A stretch of 64,000 nucleotides of DNA, from the NCBI GenBank assembly GCA_914767715.1, contig OU612074.1:11318062-11382061 (forward strand), read 5' to 3'. The notes below the pieces were generated by a model. It saw only the letters and a list, made by a program, of their open reading frames with translations, was not told where the DNA came from and ran no database searches. Position numbers and translations under genes: made by a program. Below, one piece after another: positions 36,944 to 49,352 of the stretch (the stretch's first letter is position 1; each line of letters starts with the position of its first letter). This DNA comes from Membranipora membranacea. Lineage: Eukaryota; Bryozoa; Gymnolaemata; Cheilostomatida; Membraniporidae.

Positions 36944-39900
36944 ATGGCAGACCTGGCAGATGATGACCTTATCATCTGTTCCCAAGGAAAGTCTCTACGA
37001 TTTAAAACTAGAAATATGCCAGCATACCCTGTGAATCAACTTGATGAGCGATATGCCAACATCTTGTCTGCAGAGCTTCTCCGGAGTACAGAAAGATTCA
37101 ACGCAGAAGAAATAGTCAGAGTTTATATTGATGTTGGAAGAAAACTCAACTCCCCTCAGGTAATTAAGAATAGTTTGATGTTTTCTTATCCATGACTTGG
37201 TTTCAAACGAAATTTGCAAAGAGAGACAAATGATGAGATGAAACAGTCGGTTAGTCACAACACTGAATATTTACTGTTCCAGCAGCTTTGGTTAAAAACC
37301 CAGTTGGTATTATCTGGCCTTGAATATTACTACTCTACAGTATTACAACCCTAAATCAATCTTAATTTGGATTGTCTTAATTTTGTTGTTGCAGGCCTTG
37401 AATGGTTTTCTGGAGCTTTCTTATAGATTATCAGAACTTTCATCGAAGCTCCCAACAATAACCAATCATTTCAACAACAGAGCACTGGCCCTGGTTCTAT
37501 TGATAATGCTAGCCTTAGGAACAGCTTCAATAGCTCTATTAGGGGTCTTTCTGACTCAGTCCCCTCCTTTGATCATCGTAAGTACAAAACATAACAATGG
37601 TGGATGTATATCAACTAAGTTAAAGAGAGCTCTGATGCATCGCCAACAAACATCAGTTTTGTAATGAAATAAAAGTGTTGTTAAACATTCGTAGACAAAG
37701 AGGGAGGGATGATAATTTTGTTCCATCACCGATCACCATTACAAGATCACAAAATCAATGACACATTGTACCACATGAAGTTTTATGTGAACAGCAGATG
37801 CAATTCACAAACTTTTTTATTTGTGTTCCTTGAAAACTCATTGTCAAAGCTGCCATGCCTTCAATTTACCCTGAACACATCATACGAAATAACTAGCAAA
37901 ACAAGCTAAACGTCTGTAGGGGAATAACACAGAACATAAAGTAGGAGGTGGCTCAGTTGGTTAAAACGCCGGATTTCAACATGCAAGTGTTGAAGGTTGT
38001 GGGTTCGAATCGCAAAGCAGTCCATCTTCTACTGGGGATTAGTTGACCCCCAGGTGCGCTTCGACCTGCCTGCAAACAGAAAGCAAATCGGCTCAGATAT
38101 TGCGGCCCTGCCAAAAAGGCATCAATCCCTCGCCGCCCATGCCTTGGGATGGGCGAGTGATAAGACACCTGATTTTAATCAACCTTTAATCAAAGGGCCC
38201 CTTGCATCTCAAACACCTAATTGAACAAACTTCAGGAAACTATAACATATATATCACACAAATCTTTCTCTTTAGGAAGCTCGATACACTTTGATCCCTG
38301 CATTTGTCCCAGCCTTCATGTATGTCATATTTTGTATAATATGGCAATGTTTGCCACACTGCTCTGGAAGATTGAGGCTCACACCATTATTGAGTAAAAC
38401 TACGCCATTTATGAAACTCTGTGAGATATCACAAGAAGATTTTCAGTACCTTTTCCACGAGGTGAGTTTACAGGATGTGGGCGTTGGGTAGACTCTGTGA
38501 GTATATCCTAATGGTTCAATTTTCCAGGACTTTTCACACCTATAAGTTCAAGTTTCATACCTTTGTGACCATCTTTGGAGGACAAATTACTATATTAGAA
38601 GCTGGATATTCAGTGTATTCATATGGTGGTGTCTCCTCAAATTGGTGTTTTCAGCTCACGATACCTTTAGTACCATTGACCCTCCATGATCATCTACCAG
38701 TAGCATTATTGTGTCTTCATACTAGCCAGAAGAATTTCCACTCTTCCTGTTGAGATCATATTATTTTCATGGTTTTCACAATTACTCACTTTAACATGCT
38801 AAACAAACAGTCTTCAGTCTAACATACAGTCTCCCTTTTCCAATGGTCACATTCCCCCTCTGTCCATCTTTAGGATGATCATGGCAGCTGTGATTACAAA
38901 TTGGTAGGAAGTTCAGGTGATGGATTCGGTTTTTACGCATCTGAAGGAAGCAATAAGTTACCCTTTAGTGAACGAGCGATTATAAACCAAGATATAGATA
39001 TCAATGTATTTCTGAATACTCTAAAACTTGAGAGGATTCATCTGTTACCAATTCCTGGTGCTAACGGCTTCGTCTGGATAGCTATATCTGGTGATGAAGT
39101 AAGTGCTAAACAGTTTTTCACATCAGTTGTATAATACTGATTATATATACTAATCATTTGATATGCCTAGTACCAGTTGCAGATTCAATATCTGAGTCAA
39201 TAAATTGCAAGTTACTCCATCATAAAATACAAACTATTTTCGAATAAAATCCAATTCACCTTGTATTTGTAACTAAAAGCTGCAAGAGCAAATTTTTGAA
39301 GTTGAGCTCACTAGAAAGAGCAATTATAGGTATCCACGCATGGCCTGTTTTCATTGAGATTAAGAGTGGTGATTCCTGTGTGTTGTGTTAGTCAAAAATC
39401 TTCGAATCCGAAGTAAGAAATCTCACTGGTAATATCAATAATTACTTCATAGTTAACAACACACACTAGTATATCTGCAATGGATCAAATCAGTTGAGTT
39501 TAATGAATCCTTATGTATATATTCTGCTCATTTTACTATTTCACAGTGGCGAAATATCATTGATCCTGTACTCAAAGGCTGCTTTGTCCAGCAGTCAAAT
39601 GCCGACACTTTCTTTCTGTCAGGTCGATTTGTTAACCAGAGTCTCTATCAATTCTTTGAACTCCCGGAAGGTGCGCAATCTACCAGAGTCGTGAAACACT
39701 CTCCTGCTTTAACACTTCAGAGAAGTGTTTTGGGACCTAATGGGTATCAGATATTTGAGGTGAGTAGAGGCTTTGTTAAATTTGAGGTGCTCGACGACCG
39801 ACTCAGGGAGTTTTGGCTGTTTTCAGTAGGCTTCTATTCAGGCGCTGAATTTCTCCTAAGACAAGTTTTGGTTGTCTTACATAACAAGTATTGATTTCTC

Positions 39901-42404
39901 TCCTGGTTAAGGTTGACTATGCATTTGCTCTACGATGTCCACACTGGCCAGAAGAAGCAGCTGAATGGATAACCAGAGAAAGAGCTGGATTGGATAAAAC
40001 TACTGTTGAAAACATCGCATCAAGAGGATGCTATCTAGTGTACAAACCATGTGGTAATCACAATTTCAAGACTATATATTCATCTTTATTCCTTGTATGA
40101 CAAAGAAGTTTGTCAAAAAGGTTTGTTAAAAAAGTTTGAAACTTCTGCATGTGGTGGCTAACATATTGATGCTTTCCTTATCAAAGTTCTTGTAAATCAC
40201 GACAAGGACACTTTTCTATCTTGCTGAACTATTTTTTTAGATGCTCAAATAATTGAACATGGTCATGACTTTGACTGGAGATGCACATTTTCATCGGCTG
40301 AGGCAGACTTATTCCACTACCACAGTGATAAGAAAGCCCTGAAACTGGCCTTTGTAATCCTCAAGTTCCTTATTAAGAGCTCAGTGGGGCATCGCCATGG
40401 CCTGGCTACTTTCCCGCACTTCCATCAGGTATGCTGATTTATTTGCGGAGCCTATAGTCCTCCAGAAATACAGCTTAGGCCTTAAAAGGTAAATTAGCTG
40501 TTTAATGTTAGTAACCATTACTAATTTAGATCAAAAAGGTGTATTCTTGAATTAATATATACTTTATATTACTTCTAATCCGAGAAGATATGTGTACACC
40601 ATTAAGAACCAAAGAATGTTCTTTTCTTTGTTAGTCTATTGTTATCTCAAAATTTATCAATTCAGCAATTCAAATACTTGTCACACAGATACCAATTATT
40701 GTTGTTGCAAATTTTTTATATGAATGTTACCTTTGGCTAGCAGTGTGCTCAATTTCTTTTTCAGAGTTTGTGTCACTTTATGAGGCGGCGAGAAACTCCT
40801 GTTTTGAGAACATATCACCTAAAGACACTCTTCCTATGGTTGGCTGAAGAGGTATGCTGAGCTTAGCTTAGTCACTGATTACTTACAATTACCATTCAAA
40901 ACACTCAGGTTGTGTGTCTGTTGGGACTTAAGACACTGTCAAATCAGACCATCACACCTCAGAGATTTACAATTTACTTTTCGTTCATATCATGAAATGG
41001 TTCAGACAAGACTTAACAACTAATAAATCCCGAAGCAGTGGTTACCTAAAGCGATGTCGTTGTGCCGCTGTATTGTGAACAAGCTATAAAGGATTATTCA
41101 TCTTATTTTAAGTTTGGTAACATTTTGGAAAACAAAAATATGATCTGATGGATGAATTTAAAGAGCTGATAGTTTCCGAAGTGTAATAACAGGACTGATA
41201 AATGGATGGACTACGGTTGCGGCCAAAGTTTTGCATGAATCGTATCTTTCATCATACTCAACGTGCAACAATAAAGTCTCACTTTTTTTCCCAGGATTCA
41301 GAATTAGATTACTACAGGGTTGAAGGAAACAAGGACTTGGGAGATGTATTTCTTAAGTTATTAAACAGATATATTGAGTGCCTAGAAACCAATCAACTAG
41401 CAAGTTACTTTGTAAGGTTGGTGATCTATGTTGAGTACAGCATTATTTGTGAAAAAGTGTTTAGTGTCTTGTCTTGTCTGGTGATAAGCCCCTTGCTACC
41501 GAGGCTTGGACTTTTCCTGCAGTCCCTCTTGTCTGATAGTCCCAACAATCCACAATATCCTCAGGTATTGCCAGGATCAGAACTTTTCTGCAACAGAAAC
41601 TCTTCTTTTGTAATGAAAATTATGAAAATCATGAAAAGCAAAACGATGGAGTATATTATACCAAGTACCATTTAAATAAATTCATAACTGACATGATTGA
41701 AATGGTTAATTTATTAAAAAAATGTTCCATTTCACCAATTTTGTTCCAATGCTCAATAACATTCAACTCTTTTGCTCTGCTAGACCTCTTAAAGCTTACC
41801 AAAAGCTTTAATATTGCCTCAACTGGGTATTTGTGGCAAGCATTTGATCATCACTTCACGTTCGATGTGTTGGCTCTGTTTGACTCATAAGCTAATTACA
41901 TCGTAGTCTCACACCTATAAGAGTGTTGATCTAGAGATTGAAATCAGTTTTGTCTTTCAAACAGGAGTCGGAACCTGCTTAGCGATAGATTTACAGATGC
42001 ACAACTTAAACACGGCATTGAGGTGTTGAAGTCTCTCCGAAAGAGACCTGATCTTTGTGTAAGGGAGTTCGAGACAAGCTTCATAAACAACGGAAAGAAA
42101 GCATATTATCTGATCATTAGTTTAGGTAGGTATTTACAAGAAGACAGATACTAACAGTTTGTAAAAATAATGTGTATAATAAACAAAAAATCTAAATTGT
42201 TTTGATAAGCGTTATTTATGATCTAGATGGGCAACATGGCTTTATCAGAGATGTGATCCTGTTAATCATGGTTAAAATTGTTCAGCGATCATTGATTAAT
42301 TAAATCATTTAATAATCATATTTATATCTGCAGTATCGTTTCCGGTTTGCTATGCCATTGGTTATTACATGGGAGGCGTAATTGCCAAGCTTTTCGGATT
42401 TTGA
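36944..42404 (+). CDS. Membrane-anchored Mab-21/cGAS-like nucleotidyltransferase-fold protein, 597 aa
   Basis: Eleven exons, all in phase: 36944-37159, 37395-37577, 38276-38461, 38874-39098, 39547-39759, 39912-40053, 40241-40428, 40765-40851, 41295-41416, 41965-42125, 42334-42404 (TGA 42402-42404). Residues 1-100 are soluble. Hydrophobic segments at about 102-125 and 139-158 form a likely membrane hairpin. The Mab-21 domain follows: GS at 207-208 (VGSSGDGF), D235 and D237 (QDIDINVF), and D343 in EVDYAFALRCPHWP, the three acidic positions used by cGAS-like enzymes. Further Mab-21 signatures are FDWRCTFSSAEADL and RTYHLKTLFLWLAEE. The last about 30 residues (YYLIISLVSFPVCYAIGYYM then GGVIAKLFGF) are hydrophobic, like a tail anchor. 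Mab-21 relatives include cGAS, the cGLRs, MIEF and ITPRIP; which of these roles applies is not shown. Intron 2 carries a SINE. Confidence 0.9.
37941..38186 (+). mobile_element. tRNA-derived SINE, copy 2
   Basis: GTAGGAGGTGGCTCAGTTGG gives an A box and GGGTTCGAATCGC, 44 bases later, a B box. The body matches copy 1 at 34668-34912. It lies in intron 2 (37578-38275) of the Mab-21 gene, in the sense orientation. Confidence 0.85.
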
Positions 42405-43826
42405 TTATGCCTAATGGAGGAACCATGCTGAGGAGAGCAAACTATGTAACACAAGATGGAACAACTAAAGTCTAATCTTTAGTGGCCTGAACTCCGATGA
42501 TGTACTACAAAGGTACTCTCTTATGTGCACAGCCTGATTATATCTGAACAGACAATCGGAGGCGGGTTGTCCTACCTATTCCTATTAAATAGATTTGCAA
42601 TTTATTTCCCAAGAGGCATTATCAATTTACTAAACTCTATTATTTTTTCACTGTCCTATTAAATTTGAAATCAGTAGAAACGGAAACTAATGGTAAAGGA
42701 CTCTCTCATGAGTTAACATTTTGTTGTTTAATTCATTATATACGCATTTCCTTATTTATTCCAGCTTATATGTCAAATGAGCATGAAAGCAAGGTGAATG
42801 CAAATTACTAATCACTGCCTCCGATTGCTAGTCTTTAGTGCACAGTAGCAGGTCATTGATGCTTAGTATTTGCTATGATTGCTCTTGTATTAAAGGGAAT
42901 TTGTTTTTCAGGATTCAATGCTTTAATCCTTAGCACATCATGTAAGACCCATATTATTTCTCACTCCCATCCCAACCTGGTCTGGAGATCTGACCATTAA
43001 CATTCAACAGAACTATTTAGCCTTTACTTGGGATTGTCTGCTCATTTTATGAGAGGGGACAATCAGATCTAGCTGGCATACATTGCTCAAAAAATATTAC
43101 TATCAATTACATTATATTTTTAACATTGAATTTAAGCAGTTCACCACCAAGTTGATAGCATGGTGCCTTTAATTAGCACAGAAATAAACGCAATATTTAA
43201 ACGCTTATAAATTATCTTCAGATGATCATTTTTACCTCTTTTTGGCGACACACAAACTTTTTCTGTAGAAGATTAATCCATGTATTAATCTTCAGATGAT
43301 CAAGTATGTTGGAAGTCATTAATAAGACTCTGACCCTCTTAGCAGACATACTTAACTAGGATAATTACAGATACCTAGAATCCCTTAAGGGTGGGGGCGG
43401 GGGGGGGGGGGGTGTTCCAGGCAAAAAAGTGAGATCCATATTGCTTTAGAATGACACAAACCAATGGTTGGTGTCTAAACAGATGTGGGGAATAGTAATT
43501 CGTCATTCAAAGATCTGTATGATAGTGATTGGAGCACTATATATAAAAAAGTTTCAATATCTTTCTAGATGTGCGTAAGGTCCGGTTTGGAGGGGGGGGG
43601 GGGTTGGCTCTTCATTCAGGTGGTAGAAAATGTCAAGATAAATTAAACAAATAAAAGTGACAGGTCATAATATTTAGATGATAAACAATGATTGGGAAGT
43701 AGTATTATGACCAGTATATGGACTAGAGTTATCTGTAGGTCTGGATATAAGTTTGAGCCTCCTTTTGTATAATGAGCAGGAGATCCAACTAGACCACAAT
43801 AAAAGTTTATACTGTCTAAATGATAA
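42405..43826. other. Gap after the Mab-21 gene with G runs
   Basis: No coding signal. Long G runs lie at about 43393-43412 and 43590-43603. The 3' end of the Mab-21 transcript must be here; no polyadenylation signal stands out. Confidence 0.4.
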
Positions 43827-46454
43827 TCAGGTCTTGTTACTTTTTAATGTATGAGCCCTAGTTTTTTTGGATTGTGTCATTTTAGATTCTGTCCTTCTCG
43901 ACGTTGTCTTCCTTGGCTCTTTTCGAGATCTACAGACCGTTTTTGCTTCCGTAGCTCTGAAAAAAAAATTGAATTGCTACATCTGAAACGTTCTCTCATG
44001 GCTTCTAACTGTACTCTCGTAGTCATGATTTTATGTACGGTTTATATGAACGATCTCATGAAGGTTAAGTTTGATGGAAGGAGTGGATGGCAGAGAGAAC
44101 AAGTTACAGCTTATGAATTAAAACCAAATAAAAATTATCAGCAGGTTTTGTGTATTAGAAAAATTAGAATGAGAGCGCAGGGTTGTGCTTAATAATAAAA
44201 AGTAAGGGGTGCAAATCTTCTTGAGAATGCACAGTAACATCAGGTTGAGTATTGTAAGGCCCCCCCCCCCCCCCGTCTAATTGGGAGTGGTGCTAAGCCC
44301 CTGTCTCCGAACTCTAATACAACGTTCCAGTTTCACAATAACACTCAGTGGTGCAATGATCAAAACAGATAAATCCACTTTGTTTCATCCAACAACAACA
44401 TATAAGACAAAAATATCTGTATGCGGAAAGAATAAGCTTGTGAATGGCTGTTGGTTCGCAATATTACAATCAATATTATCCCCATCAAAATAAATTTGAT
44501 ATCTTAACATGCTTTTAAATCGTGGTAGCTTCAGTGTCACATCTCCTGTCACCCAACTTAGCGCTCAAGGTGAGAGAATGCTGTAGGGAAACATGTTATT
44601 ACACATTTTATACTTCTAAAACAAGGTAAGTGTGGAATTTGTCTGTTGGATTGCAATAACTACTCACAACTGACTGGGAGTAGATTGTACGGTCATACTT
44701 GTTGGTAATGAACTGTCATCTTTTGTCACATAGCTGGCTGAGTTGCGTGATCTCGTTTGTGACTCCTGTGGGGTCAGCTTGGATCTGGTGATCTTATTGA
44801 GCTGCCCTCTTCCACACTATATTGATAAAGATATGGTATGAAAAGTTTCAATATCTTTCGGTACTCCCAGCGCCAACACATTGGTAGGTAAGCATAGACA
44901 AACTGACGTCAAATGGGACCTTTCAGCAAACAGTTTCAGCAATGAGCACACGTGTCTGGCCGCGATGTCAAAAGTTTTCAATGCTTGACATTGTTATAGA
45001 CTATTGTTCAACCACTGCGGAGTCATTTAGTTAAACTTATTCTGATACAAGAATCAGACGTATAGAATTTTTATCTGGAACAAACCTTCGAGAATGATCT
45101 AGTTTGTCTGGTGCGGGTCTTCCTGAGCTCCAGTATTACTCCAGCATCCTCTGAAGTCAGTGCTGATCTTCTGCCCCGCTTCCGTAATTCTGCATGCTTA
45201 GCAGTTTCTGTTAAATGTTCTTTACAAGATTTGCGTATACCAAGAGAGCTCATTCTTGCACTGAGAACAAACATAGGTATAGGTTCAAACACATAACAGT
45301 CAGTAGATTGGAACTCCATTCCTGCTTGTATTATCACTGTCAAACAATTTCCAGAACACAATTGTACAAGTTAGTGAATGCCTATGGCAGTCGTCATCTA
45401 TTAAAACACCTTGAGTCAATTGTCTTGAACAAGCTAATGATTGGTGAATCATCACAATTTAGGCACCACTCTCACAACAGCTACATAATTTATGAAGATA
45501 TATATTGCCAGAGAAACGCAATGTTTTTTGCATCTGAAAGAGTTTCTTCTGATTTCACTTCTGATCTTCTCTTTGATGACAATGCAATTCTGATTGATCT
45601 ATACAAACAGTGAGGGCTTAGCCAAAGATTTGGTAATATTCATGTGGCCTCAACACCTATAACCATATATCAGTCTTGGAGCCTTAGAAGATGATGGATG
45701 CACTACGTAAATTGGAGGTTGTTGTGACAATGTCTATGCAACATTAATCATGACAATTGACAAAAATTGAGCCCAATTATAGTAAGTCTAGAATTCTCTA
45801 CAGGAAATTAAAAATTTTTAAATTGGCAGACTATCGTTTACTTCGCTAATTATACACCTAATAAAATTCTTAAAACCTGACAAAAGCGCTAACAACAAAG
45901 ATGTTGGGATGTTTTTTGCCATGTTAACATCATAAAAAGTACTTCATTTTGCTGAGTTGTCTGCTAATGTCCATTTTTAGAACACCGTCCCGTTTTACAA
46001 AAGCAGGTTATATTCTTGTTGTAATGTTACGGTGTTGACGGATGGAAATTTTGGCAAGAGGACACAACTTTCGATTATTGTTATACACGTTATCTCGCAG
46101 AAATTTTCTTTTAAAACCGATCTGAAACCAGACAGAAAACAGCTGACCAGAAGAATTAATTGTTAACACCGCTGAAACAAATTCCAGGATGGAAATGTAT
46201 AACATCAAATGACAAGGAAAGGTCAGCTAGCCTTGAATTTTGATCAGTGTGAAAAGATTACCAACCCTCCTGCTAGTACTTCTCACTTGTACGATATCAG
46301 CTTGATTACAAAGGAATAAGTTAGGAAGAGTCGGACAATGGTATCTGTTATGTGTAGAGGTAGAGTTTTGACGCCAAGTGTGTGCCAGATATCCTCAAAT
46401 TAACCTTTTCCCAAATTGGCCAGCAATCTTTGGGAACTTCAGTAAACTATTAGT
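43827..46454 (-). pseudogene. Second broken copy of the C-terminal exons of the 24.8-35.8 kb gene
   Basis: Four exon homologues in the original order: 46454-46346 (TNSLLKFPKI), about 45293-45086 (RKRGRRSALTSEDAGVILEL), 44816-44668 (SKLTPQESQTRSRNSASYVT) and 43956-43827 (tail ending THTLKSNKT-like, TGA 43827-43829). Exon lengths and phases of the last two are intact (149 bases, then a one-base phase). The first has an extra base giving a stop after KRLI and has lost its GT donor, and the second lacks the AG acceptor seen in the parent copy. This is a segmental duplication that lies beyond the Mab-21 gene. The last two or three exons could still be used if another promoter and acceptor exist. 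Confidence 0.65.
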
Positions 46455-47245
46455 CTGAAAAAATTGAATTCAATCAGGTATGGAAACTCGAGTTTCAGGC
46501 AATCTTGATTACCCTCAGTGGTGGTAATCGGCCTATACGGGCCTATACGGTGTATAGGAAGTTAACATCAATGCCTATACACCTTCAATAAATGTATGGG
46601 CACTTGTAACCTATCATTTTATTTTATTATGTCTATTATTTTGCCTCCTGTCACTTCAGTCAAAACATGCTCTTAGATTTAGGCTCAAAACGTCATAAAG
46701 ATACACCAGAAACGCTGTAATTAGGGCACAAATATAAAAAAACATGGTCGAGAGAAGACAATCACAAATTTTTGTTCCGTGAAATTTTTCATCCTGTAGT
46801 GTAGGGTATGTGGCGCAGGGTTGTTATGAATGACGACTGCTAAATCAATATAGTGCAGAGAACGGTTCATGAATGAATTTATTTTCTATTGTACAATGTC
46901 TCCAGACAATGAAAATATATTTACTTTCATCTAATTTAAAAAAGATCAGTAAGCAAAAAGTATTTGCAAGTGGTAGCTTATTTGGGCTGGTTTGGTAGAG
47001 CGCCAGGAATATATACCTCATAGATGAGCAGGGGAATGATTTCTACCCCTATACATAATTTTTTCCCAAGAAGTGCTATTAAATTTTTCAGTGCATAAAA
47101 GTTTTGCAATATCAACTGAGAGCTAGCTGTCAGACTGTATAATCATTTGGTCTTCTGGTAGTGTTCAAGTCCCTAACTGATATAGTAAGACAGTGGGAAG
47201 TAAATGTATACTGCTGTTGTTATGTTACACTGGCATCGCTACACA

Positions 47246-47250
47246 ACCGC
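47246..47250. repeat. Target-site duplication of the LTR element, left
   Basis: ACCGC lies directly before the left LTR and again at 54792-54796 after the right LTR. Confidence 0.85.
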
Positions 47251-48129
47251 TGTGGTACGGGAAATCTCGAAAGGGTTGAACACCTGGCCGTTACCTGGCT
47301 AGGGTTTGGTTCTCAGGCTATCGGTATCTAGCTAACCAAACTCACCATGAATGAGCCGAGAGAGGATAACTCCTGGGTAGAGAATTCCTGGATAGCTATC
47401 TTCAGCCTAGAGAGGGTCGTACTGGTGGCAAAGCCAACCTAGCAGAGCTGTTTACTGAGGGTCGTACTGGTGGCAAAGCCAACCTAGCAGAGCTGTTTAC
47501 TGAGGGTCGTACTGGTGGCAAAGCCAACCTAGCAGAGCTGGTGTCTCGAGTAGCTTACAAGCGGAGCTTGTAGCGGGTGCATTTATATCTGATAGTATAC
47601 GATGCGAAGCGGGATGTACCCTGACCTTGCCCTCTGAGCAGATTGAGCGGGACGCACCCGGAACCTGGACTGTGTAGCCTTAGCTATATGAGGTGTATTG
47701 ACTATATATTCAGACCGGACACTGAAACGCACTTCCTGGGAGTAATATTGGAAATGCGATAGACTGTCTGTGATAATACTGTAAGACGGTGCAGCCGTCT
47801 TAATATTGAGTTCCATGTCGATAATTGCTAAGATTAAATGTGTATAGAATATATATTCATGATGTCCGTGAGATTGCTTCTGCAATAAATATATATATGT
47901 TGAAGCCGTCTACATGATATTGATAATATAATATGTTCCAGTTTAAATCAGGGTAGATAACCCTTTTCACATCAGAATGACTCTGCTTGACTTTGAATAT
48001 TCTATATTTAGAATATTCAAAATTAGTAGGCATGATACATCCATTATAATAGCAGACAGCAAGAGTTGTCCCCTCAAGAATGCGTGTTACTGGGCTCGCT
48101 ACATTATTTATAGCCTCAAAACTACCTCA
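47251..48129 (-). repeat. 3' LTR (left), 879 bases
   Basis: Matches 53868-54791 end to end apart from about seven substitutions and one fewer 45-base internal repeat. Internal repeats start at 47412 (three units, the last shortened). Confidence 0.92.
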
Positions 48130-48436
48130 GTTGCCTCAATATAAAATTATGTGTGAAACACATCATATATTTTATTTTAATGCCCAGCAGATAAGAACTT
48201 TGGCTATCATAAACTACCAATTCCATTACTGTGGCTCTGTACATGCTGAAGTGAATCCTGTGGGTCACTGGTCTGGTGGGAATTGATAATAACTAAGGTG
48301 AGTAATATTTTCTATGTGTCATGTGTTCAGCAACACATTTGAATGACTGACAGAGAGATAGATAGTCATAGCCTAATAATCTAAGGATAAATAGCCATGA
48401 ATGTATAGTAATATATATAGATATGTTCAACTCAGT

Positions 48437-49352
48437 CTAGTCCATGAAATAATCTTGATACCTTGAAGGCAGCCTCCTTTCTCTCCTTCTTCCAACACTT
48501 ACAGCAGGCCCATCAGGGTGACTAGTATTGTGTGATTGAGAAGTGTTGTTTTGACCTAAGTCAGGAGGAATGCTATCGTCTGACCCATCAGGCTGTATGA
48601 TAGGCCTTGGGGACACCATATTGTCGTAAGTATATCTATCTTGGGTTGTAGTTGTAGTCATGAAGTCATCACCCAGATCATCTGGATCTAGGATAAGATC
48701 ATCATCTGATTGGTCCATCCCATGCTGAGACATGAAGTCACCCAGGTCAGGTTCAACTTCAGTCGGGTTAGGACTATATAATTTCAATCTGCTGTGATGC
48801 TCTATCACCTCCTTTCCCTTCTCTGATAGTACATAGGTGTCAAAATCTAGTACTTTAATGATAGAGTGAGGTCCACTAAATTTTGTTTCCATCTTGGAGG
48901 GATTTATCTTTTTGACCAACACTCTATCACCGACCTTTAGAGGGGTGTGTATCAAGTGGTCATAACCCTCCATTTGTATGTTTGGGGCCCCCAGACACTT
49001 GCTGTAAACATACTTTATCTTTTCATTTAGCTTCCGTACGTAATCTGTTACCGGTATTTTGTCACCTGGAGGACAGAGCACAGCTGGAAGTCTCACCTCT
49101 CTGCCTAACATAACCATGTTCGGGGAGAACCCTGTAGCAGAGTGAGGAGTGGCTCTGTAGGCGGACATTACCGTATCTAGGGGATCATCCCACTCTAGTT
49201 GGGTATGCTCAACACAGGTACGTAACTGCGATGTAACCGTCCCAATCACTCGTTCGGCATAGGAGTTACCCATTGGGTGATACCTTGCCGAGAATGTTTG
49301 TTTACACTGGCCCAGATTGCTCAGCTCTTTCATCAGCTCAGAGATGAAGACA
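48437..49352 (-). pseudogene. Remaining C-terminal part of the integrase, out of frame with pol
   Basis: The open frame runs from 49453, but integrase-like sequence begins only at about 49349 (FISELMKEL), continuing FSARYHPMGNSYAERVIG with the last acidic residue of the DDE triad and a C-terminal GPH region (LVKKINPSKMETKFSGPHSI), then an acidic tail. The core segment carrying the first two catalytic aspartates is missing between pol residue about 1025 and this point, and the two parts are in different frames. The integrase encoded here cannot be active. Confidence 0.8.

Noticed and set aside
37941-38012. tRNA gene
   Set aside because: A and B boxes are present but no cloverleaf could be folded and a SINE body follows.
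41202-41675. 157-codon plus-strand open frame
   Set aside because: Read-through of Mab-21 exon 41295-41416 into both introns; splice sites at 41294 and 41417 fit the gene.
43851-44192. Plus-strand open frame rich in Phe, Arg and Cys, similar to one at 23479-23682 (-)
   Set aside because: Both are antisense shadows of the homologous basic C-terminal exons, which explains their mutual likeness.
45215-45613. 132-codon plus-strand open frame
   Set aside because: First part is antisense of the pseudogene exon at 45086-45293; the rest has no domain or splice support.
47583-47885. 100-codon open frame inside both LTRs (also 54245-54547)
   Set aside because: Present in both copies only because LTRs are duplicates; no domain, and lies in the LTR.
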